A stretch of 64,000 bases of DNA, taken from NCBI RefSeq assembly GCF_006716565.1, contig NZ_VFPG01000001.1:310001-374000 (forward strand), written 5' to 3'. This stretch comes from Nocardia bhagyanarayanae. GTDB taxonomy: Bacteria > Actinomycetota > Actinomycetes > Mycobacteriales > Mycobacteriaceae. A program made the position numbers and the translations under genes. Below, one piece after another: positions 16,539-25,486 of the stretch; within the stretch, counting starts at the first letter, position 1; every line of letters begins with the position of its first letter. Below the pieces are notes generated by a model. It saw only the letters and a program-made list of their open reading frames with translations, was not told the origin of the DNA and ran no database searches.

Positions 16539-18005
16539 TTGACGCACGCGCGACTTGACCACATCGACGAAGACTCCTCGCGCGGTATCGTCCGTGCGCC
16601 GGACCTGGCTCGGGTCACGATCCTGGCGAAGCACACCCAGGTGGACATGGCGATCCCGGTCGACGTGCCGGTCGCGCTGGTGATCCCGAGCGTCGTCGAC
16701 ATGGTCGCTCAGCACAGCCGCACCAACGATTTCGACAACGAAGGCGAGCGTTTCGAGCCCGCCGAGTGGGTGCTGGCCAGAATCGGTCATCCGCCGTTCT
16801 CCAACTCGCTCAGCCTCGGCGAGCACGGCGTGCGCGACGGCGAACTCCTCATGTTGGAAAGCGCCTCGCACACCGCGCCCACACCGCTCTTCGACGACAT
16901 CATGTACAACGTCGCGATCGCGGACACCGACCACTACCGCAGCTGGACGCCGAAGACCGCGCGGCTCACCGGCTCCATTCTGGCCGCGATCACGATGATC
17001 GTCGGTTGCCTCGGCCTGTTGCTCGCGCCGGAGGAGCTACCGGAGTGGGTCAGCGGTTCGATCGCGCTGGCCGTGGCCATTCTGCTCGTCGTCGCGGGCA
17101 TGGTGCTGAGCCGGATGTACGGCGACACCGCGACCGCGCTGGTTCTGGGCGGCTGCGCCCTGCCGCCCGCGCTCGCGGCCGGGATGCTCTATGTACCGGA
17201 TCATTACGGCTGGGCGCACATCCTGCTCGGATCGGTGTTGCTGGGGGCCACCGCGATCCTGGCGTGGCGCGTCACCGGCGTTGGTCTCGCGCTGTTCATC
17301 GGCGCGGCCGCGCTCGCGGTGTACGCGGTGCCCGCCGCTCTGGTCGGGCTGCTCACCGATCAGCCGCTGAAGGCGATCGGCGCGGTGGCCGCGGCGCTCG
17401 GCCTCGCGGGTCTCTCACTGTCGCCGCGGATCTCGATGCTGCTGGCCAAACTGCCGCTGCCGCCGGTGCCTTCGCCGGGCACGCCGATCGACCCGACCGA
17501 GGACGACCCCGACGATCACCGCGCGCTGCCGACCATGGAGGCGCTGCGGGTGAAGTCGGAACGGGCCCGCATGTACCTCGCCGGTCTGGTCTCGGCGACC
17601 ACGCTGGTCACCGTCGCGGGCGCGCTCGCCGCCACCGATCCGGAGTCCGACGACCCGTACTGGCAGGGCATCGCGCTCGCGCTGGTCTGCGCGGCGGTGC
17701 TGATGTTCCGCAGCCGCACCTACGCGGGCGCCGAGCAGGCGGTCGTGCTGATCGCCGGTGGCGCGTCGATCGTGCTGATCATGTTGGTGGGGGCGAGTTT
17801 CGCGATGGATATGCCGCTCGCCGTCTTCGGCGCGGCGATGCTGATCCTGGTGGCCGCGCTGATCCTGGGCATCATCGTCCCGAACCAGTCGGCGACGCCG
17901 CCGATGCGCCGGGGCGTGGAGCTGCTGGAGTACGCGTTCGTCGCGGCGGTGCTGCCGCTCGTGTTCTGGGTGGCCTCGCTCTACTCTCTCGTCCGCGGGC
18001 TGTGA
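16539..18005 (+). CDS. eccD: EccD, membrane channel subunit of ESX locus 1
   Basis: 488-residue integral membrane protein. The first about 110 residues form the cytoplasmic ubiquitin-like domain (VTILAKHTQVDMAIPVDVPV), followed by about eleven hydrophobic segments from residue about 146 to the end, which form the pore-lining raft in ESX complexes. TTG start at 16539 after GGGGGAAG. mycP overlaps its stop by GTGA. The conserved PPMRRGVELLEYAF motif precedes the last helix. Divergent from eccC, sharing a 169-base promoter region. Confidence 0.95.
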   Translation: MTHARLDHIDEDSSRGIVRAPDLARVTILAKHTQVDMAIPVDVPVALVIPSVVDMVAQHSRTNDFDNEGERFEPAEWVLARIGHPPFSNSLSLGEHGVRDGELLMLESASHTAPTPLFDDIMYNVAIADTDHYRSWTPKTARLTGSILAAITMIVGCLGLLLAPEELPEWVSGSIALAVAILLVVAGMVLSRMYGDTATALVLGGCALPPALAAGMLYVPDHYGWAHILLGSVLLGATAILAWRVTGVGLALFIGAAALAVYAVPAALVGLLTDQPLKAIGAVAAALGLAGLSLSPRISMLLAKLPLPPVPSPGTPIDPTEDDPDDHRALPTMEALRVKSERARMYLAGLVSATTLVTVAGALAATDPESDDPYWQGIALALVCAAVLMFRSRTYAGAEQAVVLIAGGASIVLIMLVGASFAMDMPLAVFGAAMLILVAALILGIIVPNQSATPPMRRGVELLEYAFVAAVLPLVFWVASLYSLVRGL

Positions 18006-19411
18006 ACGCGCACTTGCGCGTTGCCGCCGTCGCGGTGACGCTCGGGCTTTCGGCATCGTTCGGCGTCGGCTCCGGACACGGTGTCGCGCAGGCCGATCGG
18101 CCGCCCGCGGTGAATCCGGCGCTGCGGCCCGCGGGCGATCCCGCCGCGCCGCCCGAGAAGACCGAACGCCCGCCCAACTCGAACTGCGCCGACATCGTGA
18201 CCGGCGGCGACGGGCCGACCATCCCCGCGGCGCAACGCGCGCTCGATCTCGAGAGCGCTTGGCAGTTCTCGAAGGGCGCGGGTCAAGTCGTCGCGGTCAT
18301 CGACACCGGAGTCGCGCGGCATCCGCGGCTGCCCGGCCTGGAGGCGGGCGGCGATTTCGTCGCCGCGGGTGGTGACGGGACCGAGGACTGCGACGGCCAC
18401 GGCACTTTCGTCGCCGGGCTGATCGCCGCCTCGCAGGTCGAGGGCCAAGGCTTCGCCGGTGTCGCTCCCGAGGCGCGCATCATCTCCATCCGCCAGACCA
18501 GCAAGATGTATCAGCGCGAAGGCGCTTCCCGGAACAAGGGACCCGACGACCTGCCCGACGGCTACGGCACCCTCGCCACCATGGCGTCGGCGATCGTGCG
18601 CGCGGTGGACATGGGCGCGACGGTCATCAACATCTCCGAGGTTTGGTGCGGCTCGTCCAACGACGTCGACGGCGCGATCGGCGCGGCGTTGCAGTACGCG
18701 CTCGACAGCAACGTCGTCGTGGTCGCCGCGGCGGGCAACAACGACACCGAGCAGTGCAAGCCGGTGAACAAGGTGATCGACCCGCTCGACCCGACGTCCG
18801 ATCCGTGGAGCAATGTCACGGTCAACGTCAGCCCGGCGCGCTGGGACGACTACGCCCTCTCGGTCGGCTCGATCGACCAGAACGGCGCCCCGTCCAAGTT
18901 CACCGTGCCCGGCCCCTGGCTGAGCGTGGCCGCGACCGGCGAGAACATGGTCTCGCTCAACCCGCGCGGCGACGGCACCGCGATCGGCGCGGTCGATCAG
19001 CGCGGACAGCAGAACCCGATCAGCGGCACCAGCTTCGCCACGCCGCTGGTCTCCGGCGTCGTCGCGCTGGTGCGGGCCCGGTTCCCGGAAATGAGTGCGC
19101 GCGAGGTCATTCGGCGCATCCAGGCCACCGCGCACGCGCCCGCCGAGGGCTGGAACCAGTACGTCGGCTACGGCGCGGTCGACCCGATCGCCGCGCTGAC
19201 CAACGCGGTGCCCGACAAGCTGCCGCCGAAGCGGCCGACACCGCCGCGCAGCGAGCAGCTCGCCGTGCCCGCACCGCCGCCGCCACCGGACAACACCGCG
19301 CGCAACGTCGCGCTGATCGGCACCGGCATCATCGCGACCGCGTTGATCCTGGGCTACCTCGCGTCGTTCCCGATCCGCCGCCGCTTCGGCGTCACCTCGG
19401 ACGACATGTGA
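18002..19411 (+). CDS. mycP: MycP mycosin, subtilisin-type protease of ESX locus 1
   Basis: 469-residue serine protease that caps and stabilises the ESX channel on the outer side. Signal peptide at 1-32, protease domain about 80-400 with catalytic triad Asp101 (VIDTGV), His133 (DGHGTFVAG) and Ser344 (SGTSFATP), oxyanion region AAAGNND, proline-rich spacer and a C-terminal anchor helix about 439-457 followed by RRRFG. The start is the GTG overlapping the eccD stop, so EccD and MycP are translationally coupled. A symmetric terminator begins right after the stop. Confidence 0.95.
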   Translation: MNAHLRVAAVAVTLGLSASFGVGSGHGVAQADRPPAVNPALRPAGDPAAPPEKTERPPNSNCADIVTGGDGPTIPAAQRALDLESAWQFSKGAGQVVAVIDTGVARHPRLPGLEAGGDFVAAGGDGTEDCDGHGTFVAGLIAASQVEGQGFAGVAPEARIISIRQTSKMYQREGASRNKGPDDLPDGYGTLATMASAIVRAVDMGATVINISEVWCGSSNDVDGAIGAALQYALDSNVVVVAAAGNNDTEQCKPVNKVIDPLDPTSDPWSNVTVNVSPARWDDYALSVGSIDQNGAPSKFTVPGPWLSVAATGENMVSLNPRGDGTAIGAVDQRGQQNPISGTSFATPLVSGVVALVRARFPEMSAREVIRRIQATAHAPAEGWNQYVGYGAVDPIAALTNAVPDKLPPKRPTPPRSEQLAVPAPPPPPDNTARNVALIGTGIIATALILGYLASFPIRRRFGVTSDDM

Positions 19412-19453
19412 CGCCGACCGCCTCGGGCGCGCGAATGCCCGAGGCGGTCGGCG
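19412..19453. terminator. Bidirectional terminator between mycP and hoxX
   Basis: 17-base perfect stem (19412-19428 with 19437-19453) and 8-base loop that exactly fills the space between the two convergent stop codons. Confidence 0.92.
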
Positions 19454-21124
19454 CTATGCGGTTCGGGCGGCGCGAATTCGCTTGTCGAGGAAGGCCCGTC
19501 GTCGCGTGTGGAAGTCCACGCCGTTGAGGTCGGTGCGCATACAGGCCAGTTCCCGGCGCTCGTGGGCATCGATCAGCGCGCACTCGCCGTCGTCCGCGAG
19601 GCGGGTTCGTTTCGCCGCCATGATTCGCGTCCACGCCGACGGTTCCGCGTAGGAGCGGGCGAGGTCGTCGAGCCAGTCGTCGAAACCGCGGCCGATATGG
19701 CCGATTTCGTCCAACAGTCCCAGGCTCAGCGCGGTGGCGGTGTCGATCGGTTGTGCGTCGTTCAGCAGTCGTTCGGCGGCATCGGACCCGACGCGCCGAG
19801 GCAGGGTGAGGGTGTGGAATTCCGAGCCGCTCAGGCCCAACGACTTGTAATGCGCATTTATCGTGGCGCTTTCGCGCGCGACGACGACATCGGCCGCGAG
19901 GGCGAGCATCACGCCGCCCGCGCCGGCGTTGCCGGTGATCGCCGCGACGGTGAGTTGGTCCGCGCACAGCAGTAGCGCACGGCAGACGGAGTTCATCGCG
20001 CGGATGTTCGCCCAGCCCTCCGCGGCGGCGTCGGCGGCGAATTCGATGGCGCCCAAATGGATTCCGGTCGAGAAGAACGGACCGACGCCGCCGCGAAGCA
20101 CCAGGACCTTGGTGTCCCGTGCGGCGGCGAACTCGATCGCGGCGGCCAGGCGGTGGCACTGTCCGGTGGTCAGCGCGCCGTTGTACGGGTCGATGGTGAT
20201 CACACCGACCGGGCCGTCGGCGCGGTAGTGGATATCGCCGGGGAGCGCCGGGTCCGTCGTGACCGGAATGGTCGCGGGCCGGATGCCGGTTCGGGCGAGC
20301 ACGCCGAGCGCGGGCCCTTTGCATTTCGACTCGGCCGCGCCCGCGGCACGGAGGTGCCCGACCCAGATTGTGCCCGAGCCGCAGGCGATTTCGATCGCGT
20401 GGTCGCGGCGGCCGACCATCGTCCCCGGCTCGGCGTCTATCGGACCGCGCCGTCCCGGCTTGGCGTCGTAGAGGTAGACGGGCCGGTCCGCGAGAACGGA
20501 CAGCACGCCGGGTGCGCCGTCCGCGGCACGGACGCGGTGCGCGATCGCCTCGGCGTCGTCCGACCAGTCGAACGCGCGGTCGGCCTGGCGCATGGCCGAA
20601 CGGCTTCGCGCGTGCGGAAACGCTCGAGGCACCTCCGCCTGATCGAACGGAACGAAATCGGTGTCGAGCGCGCGGCTCACCGCCGCGAGGACGCACTCGA
20701 TCGCGGCGTCGGCGACCACGGTGCCGTACAGGGTGCTCTTGCGGCAGCGCGTGTCGAACGGGAAGGTGCGCCAAGCCCACACCGGGCCCGCGTCCAGATC
20801 CTCGACGGCGGAAAGCACGGCGACACCCCAGTACGGCTCGCGGTCGGTGATGGCCCAGTCCAGTGACGACGGTCCCCGGTCGCCGATCGGGCCCGGGTGG
20901 ACGACCACCACCGGGACGGCGCCCGCGCAGATCCGGCGCGGGATGCGGCGGGTCAGGTAGGTGCAGACGATCATGTCGGCGCCCGAGGCGGCGGCGAGAT
21001 CCATGTCGGATTCCGTCTCCACGACCGCGGTGCGCACGAGATATCCGCGGTGCCGCAGGGCGAGGGCCGCGCGCACGGTCAGTCCGTTCTCGGCGCTGCA
21101 CATCAACAGAATCTGTCGGCGCAT
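19454..21124 (-). CDS. hoxX: HoxX-like protein: formyltransferase plus crotonase fusion
   Basis: 556 residues, the full length of HoxX. In oxygen-tolerant hydrogenase maturation HoxX takes a formyl group from N10-formyl-tetrahydrofolate, passes it through CoA and releases CO for the active-site iron. N-domain (about 1-265) is formyltransferase-like with HPGPIGDRGPSSLDWAI (76-92); C-domain (about 290-556) is a crotonase fold with PYNGALTTGQC, FFSTGIHLGAIE and GNAGAGGVMLALAAD, all HoxX signatures. The start at ATG 21124 fits the family and follows GAAGGG; longer upstream reading is not homologous. No hydrogenase gene is in the window. It sits between mycP and eccB, where mycobacteria have nothing. 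Could supply CO, or another formyl product, to an unlinked enzyme. Confidence 0.88.
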   Translation of the reverse strand: MRRQILLMCSAENGLTVRAALALRHRGYLVRTAVVETESDMDLAAASGADMIVCTYLTRRIPRRICAGAVPVVVVHPGPIGDRGPSSLDWAITDREPYWGVAVLSAVEDLDAGPVWAWRTFPFDTRCRKSTLYGTVVADAAIECVLAAVSRALDTDFVPFDQAEVPRAFPHARSRSAMRQADRAFDWSDDAEAIAHRVRAADGAPGVLSVLADRPVYLYDAKPGRRGPIDAEPGTMVGRRDHAIEIACGSGTIWVGHLRAAGAAESKCKGPALGVLARTGIRPATIPVTTDPALPGDIHYRADGPVGVITIDPYNGALTTGQCHRLAAAIEFAAARDTKVLVLRGGVGPFFSTGIHLGAIEFAADAAAEGWANIRAMNSVCRALLLCADQLTVAAITGNAGAGGVMLALAADVVVARESATINAHYKSLGLSGSEFHTLTLPRRVGSDAAERLLNDAQPIDTATALSLGLLDEIGHIGRGFDDWLDDLARSYAEPSAWTRIMAAKRTRLADDGECALIDAHERRELACMRTDLNGVDFHTRRRAFLDKRIRAARTA

Positions 21125-21460
21125 CCTGTCGGCCCTTCGGCTGGCGAGAGCGGTTCGGGCGCACCCGTCGCCTTCGTTCCGGCCGGGCCGGATCACGCGG
21201 GCGGCGCCAGTGCGGCGGCAACGCTGCGCTCGTTCCCCGGACCCGCCTTGATCTGCGACAACCTGGCTCTGGGCGATGGAGCGGTGACCGGGCGCGAGCA
21301 CCATCAGGCGACCAAGTGTAGTTCGCGGCCGCCAGCCCGGGCGAAGTTCGGCTCGTCGCGTTGCCGTAGCCGTGCCGCCCGAGCCGGGTCGACCTGTAGC
21401 CTCAGCCGCAATCGACGGGCGACTCGCCGCCCCGCACCGCAGAGCAACAGGTAGTACCCG
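21125..21460. other. 336-base divergent spacer, hoxX / K+ channel
   Basis: No supported gene. It must contain the promoters of both divergent genes; no clear -35/-10 pair, operator or long inverted repeat stands out. Confidence 0.5.
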
Positions 21461-22228
21461 ATGACCGACCAGACCTCGATCGTGACCCGCAGGCAGACGT
21501 GGGAGCGCGCGACCAACGTTCCGATGATGGCGTTGGCGGTGACGTTCCTCGGCGTGTACGCGTGGCATGTGCTCGACACCGGGGCTTCGCCGCGGCTGGA
21601 TTCCTGGCTGACCGGCGTCGACATCCTGATCTGGACGCTGTTCGCCGCGGACTTCGCGGTGCGGCTGTGGCTGTCGACCGACCGGTGGCGGTTCCTGCGG
21701 CGACATCCGCTGGAGCTGCTGATCGTGGTGCTGCCGCCGTTCCGGCCGCTGCGGCTGTTGCGGGCGGCGCTGCTGCTGTTGGACACGTTGAACCGCAGCA
21801 CCGTCACGCGGGCCCGGCTCTCGGTGTTCGTCGGCGCCAGCTCGGCGCTGATCCTGCTGCTGTGCAGCCTGGCCTTCTTCGACGCCGAGTACGGCGCACC
21901 CGATAGCAAGATCACCGATTTCGGTGACGCGCTGTGGTGGTCGGCGGTCTCGGTGACCACCGTCGGCTACGGCGACGTCTATCCGGTGACCACCGAGGGT
22001 CGCTTGATCTCCTTGGTCCTGATGACCTTCGGCATCGGGCTGATCAGTTTCGCGATCGGCACCACGACCAGCTGGGTGATCGATCAATTGAAGGCGGTGG
22101 AGGTCAGCGCCGAGCGCACCGATCGGGAGATCTCCGTCCTGCTCGACGAAGTCCGCGCGCTGCGAAGCGAAGTCGCCTCGCTGCGCGAAGGCACCGCGCC
22201 GAGCGAAGCCGACGCCGAGCGGCGCTGA
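21461..22228 (+). CDS. Voltage-gated-type potassium channel
   Basis: 255-residue ion channel subunit. Hydrophobic helices at about 21-38, 47-66, 77-90, 102-116 (an S4-like stretch with arginines, PFRPLRLLRAALLLL), 125-145 and 180-208, with the pore loop and selectivity filter TTVGYGD at about 166-172, which selects K+. The C-terminus about 214-245 is a probable coiled coil (LLDEVRALRSEVASLRE). It lies convergent with eccB, 12 bases apart, and divergent from hoxX. No ligand-binding RCK domain. A role in ESX function is not implied by sequence. Confidence 0.9.
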   Translation: MTDQTSIVTRRQTWERATNVPMMALAVTFLGVYAWHVLDTGASPRLDSWLTGVDILIWTLFAADFAVRLWLSTDRWRFLRRHPLELLIVVLPPFRPLRLLRAALLLLDTLNRSTVTRARLSVFVGASSALILLLCSLAFFDAEYGAPDSKITDFGDALWWSAVSVTTVGYGDVYPVTTEGRLISLVLMTFGIGLISFAIGTTTSWVIDQLKAVEVSAERTDREISVLLDEVRALRSEVASLREGTAPSEADAERR

Positions 22229-22240
22229 CCTGCCTCCCGA

Positions 22241-23722
22241 CTACTTCTGTTGATTGCCGACCGGCTTCGAAGCCGGTGACGGATCGGGCGCGACACCGTC
22301 GTGCGCGACCATCGCCTCTTCGCGCCCGAGCGTGGGGCCGTTCGCGAGCAGACCGACGATGGGCCACGGTGCGGGCTCGGGCTTCACCCCGGCCTCGGCG
22401 TCCAGACCGAGCGCCTTCTGCGCGTCGGCGTTCTTGACGCCGTAGCGCACGCCCGTGTCGGCGACGTAGAAGAGGGAATCCTTACGCCTGCTGTCGGGTT
22501 CGATGCCGGTGGTCTGCACGAACGCGCCGGTGCCCGGCGGGACGTACACCGAGTCCGCGTTCGGCCCCGTGCCGTCGGCCTGCGCCAGTGGCACCGCCTT
22601 GGCCTTGTCGGGCATCGGCAGCGCGACACCGGTGATCACCGACAGCTCGGCCTGCATACCGCCGTCCTTGGCGGCCGGGTTCGGCTTCCAGGACAAGCAG
22701 CTGATGGGCTGATCCTTGGCATCGACGATCGTGGGCACAATCGTCGGATAGGTGTCGACGGCGAGCACGGTGGCGATGTTCGCGCTGGTCTTGTCGGTCG
22801 GATCGATCCAGGAAGCACCCGGCGTCGACCGGTACGTGGCGCGGATGATTTCCGCGGTCACCTCCGAGACCGCCTGCAGACCTTCGTGCAGCACCACGTA
22901 ATTCTGGTCGGGATCGGAGGACACCTGCACCACATCGCCGACCCGCCGGTCGCCGACCTGATAGCTCACGCGCGCACCGGGATCGTTGATCTTCGGCGGA
23001 ACGATCTGCGGCACTTCGGGAATCGCGTTGAGCAGCCCCTCGCTGACCGGTCGCGGTGTCGCGCCGGTGATGCCGAGCGCGTCGGTCACCCTGCGGTCGT
23101 TCATGTCAACGCGGGCGCGCGTCTTGTTGTAGACCAGATACGCCTGCTCCTTCACCTTCACGAGCAGCGCGCGGTCGGCGGGCAGCACCGAGGCCTTGTC
23201 GCCCAGTTCCAGGTCGCCGGCGAGCACGGTGGTGGTGAAATCCTTGGAGCCGTCGACCTTCATGACGTCGCAGACCGTCCAGGTCCGGCCCTTGCCGTCC
23301 TTGTCGTAGCGCAAAGCCGCTGGCGCGCCGGGGATTCCGATCAGCTGGCCGCGCGGCTTCTTGCCGAGCTCGGACTCCTTGACGATGACGGCCTTGCCCG
23401 ATTCACCGGACGCGAGGCGCGCCGAGGCCAGGTTCAGCGCCGGATGCACGACACCGTCGATCTGCACGTAGACGCCGCCGGACTCCTTGCCGATCAGCAG
23501 CACGTTCTGGCCGATCTTGTCCTGCGGGCGGAGCAGCGCGAGGATGCCGCAACCGGCGAGTACCACGCAGGCCAGGACCAGACCTGCCGCGAAGGCGCGG
23601 GATTGGGAGCGCATCGGATCGTGCAGCATTCGCACATCCCGGCGCACGAGCGCGTGCTCCATCCGGCGGACCAGGAAGCGGTAACCGCTCACCTGCCAGC
23701 GCGTGGTGGGTTTTGAAGGCAT
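22241..23722 (-). CDS. eccB: EccB, periplasmic subunit of ESX locus 1
   Basis: 493-residue ESX membrane-complex protein. Short cytoplasmic N-terminus with the family motif WQVSGYRFLVRRMEHALVRRD, one membrane helix about 45-68, then a large extracytoplasmic domain with internal repeats (HPALNLASARL; YVVLHEGLQAVSEVTAEII; GVRYGV) that dimerises and links channel units. Conserved cysteine pair is at DVMKV-preceding Cys and ISCLSW. ATG follows GGGGGAGGAACC. Divergent from eccE (113 bases), convergent with the channel gene. A palindrome ACCGGCTT-CG-AAGCCGGT near its 3' end (22260-22277) may help terminate the opposing transcript. Confidence 0.95.
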   Translation of the reverse strand: MPSKPTTRWQVSGYRFLVRRMEHALVRRDVRMLHDPMRSQSRAFAAGLVLACVVLAGCGILALLRPQDKIGQNVLLIGKESGGVYVQIDGVVHPALNLASARLASGESGKAVIVKESELGKKPRGQLIGIPGAPAALRYDKDGKGRTWTVCDVMKVDGSKDFTTTVLAGDLELGDKASVLPADRALLVKVKEQAYLVYNKTRARVDMNDRRVTDALGITGATPRPVSEGLLNAIPEVPQIVPPKINDPGARVSYQVGDRRVGDVVQVSSDPDQNYVVLHEGLQAVSEVTAEIIRATYRSTPGASWIDPTDKTSANIATVLAVDTYPTIVPTIVDAKDQPISCLSWKPNPAAKDGGMQAELSVITGVALPMPDKAKAVPLAQADGTGPNADSVYVPPGTGAFVQTTGIEPDSRRKDSLFYVADTGVRYGVKNADAQKALGLDAEAGVKPEPAPWPIVGLLANGPTLGREEAMVAHDGVAPDPSPASKPVGNQQK

Positions 23723-23835
23723 GGTTCCTCCCCCGAACAGTGCTCACGTTCGCGGAACACAGTACAGTTCCCTGGGACTCTTGTTCAGCTCGGCCGGTTG
23801 GAAACGGTCGATACCGGGTATTTTGGGGGACGCTG

Positions 23836-25479
23836 ATGGCCGAAGCCACAGGGGCGGGACCACGTCCGCTGCTTGGTCGCATCTCACTGCCGAATCTGTT
23901 GATCGCACAGGTGATCGGCATGGTCGCCGGAGTGATCGCGTTGGTGGCCGGTCTCGGCGGGTGGCCGGCGCTCGGCATCGCCGTCGTGGTCGGGCTGCTT
24001 CCGCTGATCCCGATCGCCAAACGCACCGTGCTGGACTGGATCGCGACCTGGTGGCGCTATATCACCCACCGCGACTACGAGATCGGCGACACCGTCGACT
24101 TCCGCGGTCCCGACGACCGTTCGCTCGGCCTGTACTGGGACGGCACCAGGGTGGTGACGGTCGTCGAGGTGCTGCCGCCGAAGGGCGGACTGACCCGCAT
24201 CTCCAGCAGCACCGTGCACGCCTCGCACCTGCTGCCGCTTCCCGAACTCGCCGCCTGTCTGAACCAGCACGACATCCTGCTCAGCGGCATCGACATCATC
24301 AGCCACGGACACCGCAGTCGCGCGGGCACACCGGCGGGCAAGATCTACGAATCACTGCTCGGCCCGCTGCCCGCCACCGCGCACCGCGCCGTGTGGCTGG
24401 CGATCAGCTTCGACGCCATCGCCTGCCCGGAAGCGGCGGCGCGGCGCGGCGGTGGTAGCGAGGGCGCCTCGCGCGCGGTGACCATTGCGACGCAACGCAT
24501 CATGCGCGCGCTGGAGGACGCCGACTGCAGCGCCCGCATCCTGACCGCGCCCGAGATCCGCAAGGCGGTCCTGCAGATCACCGCGGGCTTCGATCCGCGC
24601 ACCCTGACCCATCGCTGGCGCTACGCCGAGATCGGCAACGCCGTCAACATCGGTAGTGCGGTCGACCCGAAGCAACTCGGCTCGGATCTGCTCGCGCAGC
24701 TGTGGGTCGCGCCGTCGCGGGGCACCACCGTCACCGTGCGGCTGCGCCCCGGCAGCTCCGCCGAATCGGTGAGCATCGGCGCGGCTTGGCGGCTGACCGC
24801 GCGCGAACTGCCCGAGCGCGGCAAGCTCACGGGCATGGTGTCGATGAACGGGCGTCACCGTGACAGCCTGCTCGCGCACCTGCCGCTCGCCGTGCCCGGC
24901 CTCGACGACACCGTGCCGATGACCGAGTACCCGATCGATGTGATCGGCGCGCTGCACCTGCCGTCGTCCGGCTGCGGTCAGCTCATCGGTTCGGACGAGA
25001 ACAATCAGGGTGTGGCCGTTCGCATCATCGGCACCGGCATCTCGACGGTGTACCTGGCGGGCGAGCTCTACCTGGCGCAGCAGTTGGTGTTCCGCGCGCT
25101 GGCCGTCGGCGAGCGCATCCTGATCCGCACGGACCGCGCGCACGCGTGGGAGAACCTGGTGCAGACCATCGGCAACCCGGAGCGCCTCACCATCGCCGTC
25201 GAAACCCACCAGTCCGACGCGGGTTTCACCGCGACCGTGGTGGACGGGGTGCTCGCGCCCGCGCCGCACGCAGGCGTCACGACGATCTACGTCACCGGCG
25301 ACCCGATGGGCTGGCCCGCGACCAGGCCGGACCTGTCCATCCATCAGCCCGGCGCGATCGGCAACCGCGTGGTGCTTCGCACCGGAACCGCGCAGGTGGA
25401 TCTCACCCTGGTGTCGATCCCGCGCGAGGCCACCTACATCGGACATCCGCGCGGACGACGGCCCGTCGCCGCCCAGTGA
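23836..25479 (+). CDS. eccE: EccE, peripheral subunit of ESX locus 1
   Basis: 547-residue EccE-family component of the ESX membrane complex. Two N-terminal membrane helices about 18-35 and 40-60, then a cytoplasmic domain with family motifs SLGLYWDGTRVVTVVEVLP, LPLPELAACLNQHDI and GCGQLIGSDENNQGVAV. The ATG at 23836 after GGGGGA gives the family N-terminus; an upstream in-frame start would add 41 unrelated residues. Mycobacterial ESX-4 of M. tuberculosis lacks EccE, whereas this locus has it. Convergent with the FMN reductase, 7 bases apart. Confidence 0.92.
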   Translation: MAEATGAGPRPLLGRISLPNLLIAQVIGMVAGVIALVAGLGGWPALGIAVVVGLLPLIPIAKRTVLDWIATWWRYITHRDYEIGDTVDFRGPDDRSLGLYWDGTRVVTVVEVLPPKGGLTRISSSTVHASHLLPLPELAACLNQHDILLSGIDIISHGHRSRAGTPAGKIYESLLGPLPATAHRAVWLAISFDAIACPEAAARRGGGSEGASRAVTIATQRIMRALEDADCSARILTAPEIRKAVLQITAGFDPRTLTHRWRYAEIGNAVNIGSAVDPKQLGSDLLAQLWVAPSRGTTVTVRLRPGSSAESVSIGAAWRLTARELPERGKLTGMVSMNGRHRDSLLAHLPLAVPGLDDTVPMTEYPIDVIGALHLPSSGCGQLIGSDENNQGVAVRIIGTGISTVYLAGELYLAQQLVFRALAVGERILIRTDRAHAWENLVQTIGNPERLTIAVETHQSDAGFTATVVDGVLAPAPHAGVTTIYVTGDPMGWPATRPDLSIHQPGAIGNRVVLRTGTAQVDLTLVSIPREATYIGHPRGRRPVAAQ

Positions 25480-25486
25480 TCGGGCC

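Noticed and set aside
12554..16558. Very long rightward open frame (1334 codons) opposite eccC
   Set aside because: Shadow of eccC in high-GC DNA: His/Arg/Val-rich composition, no ribosome site or motif, while the other strand encodes an intact EccC.
21125..22087. N-terminal extension of the HoxX frame to 877 residues
   Set aside because: The added residues are antisense to the K+ channel and match nothing; HoxX proteins start at MRRQILLMCS-like sequence.
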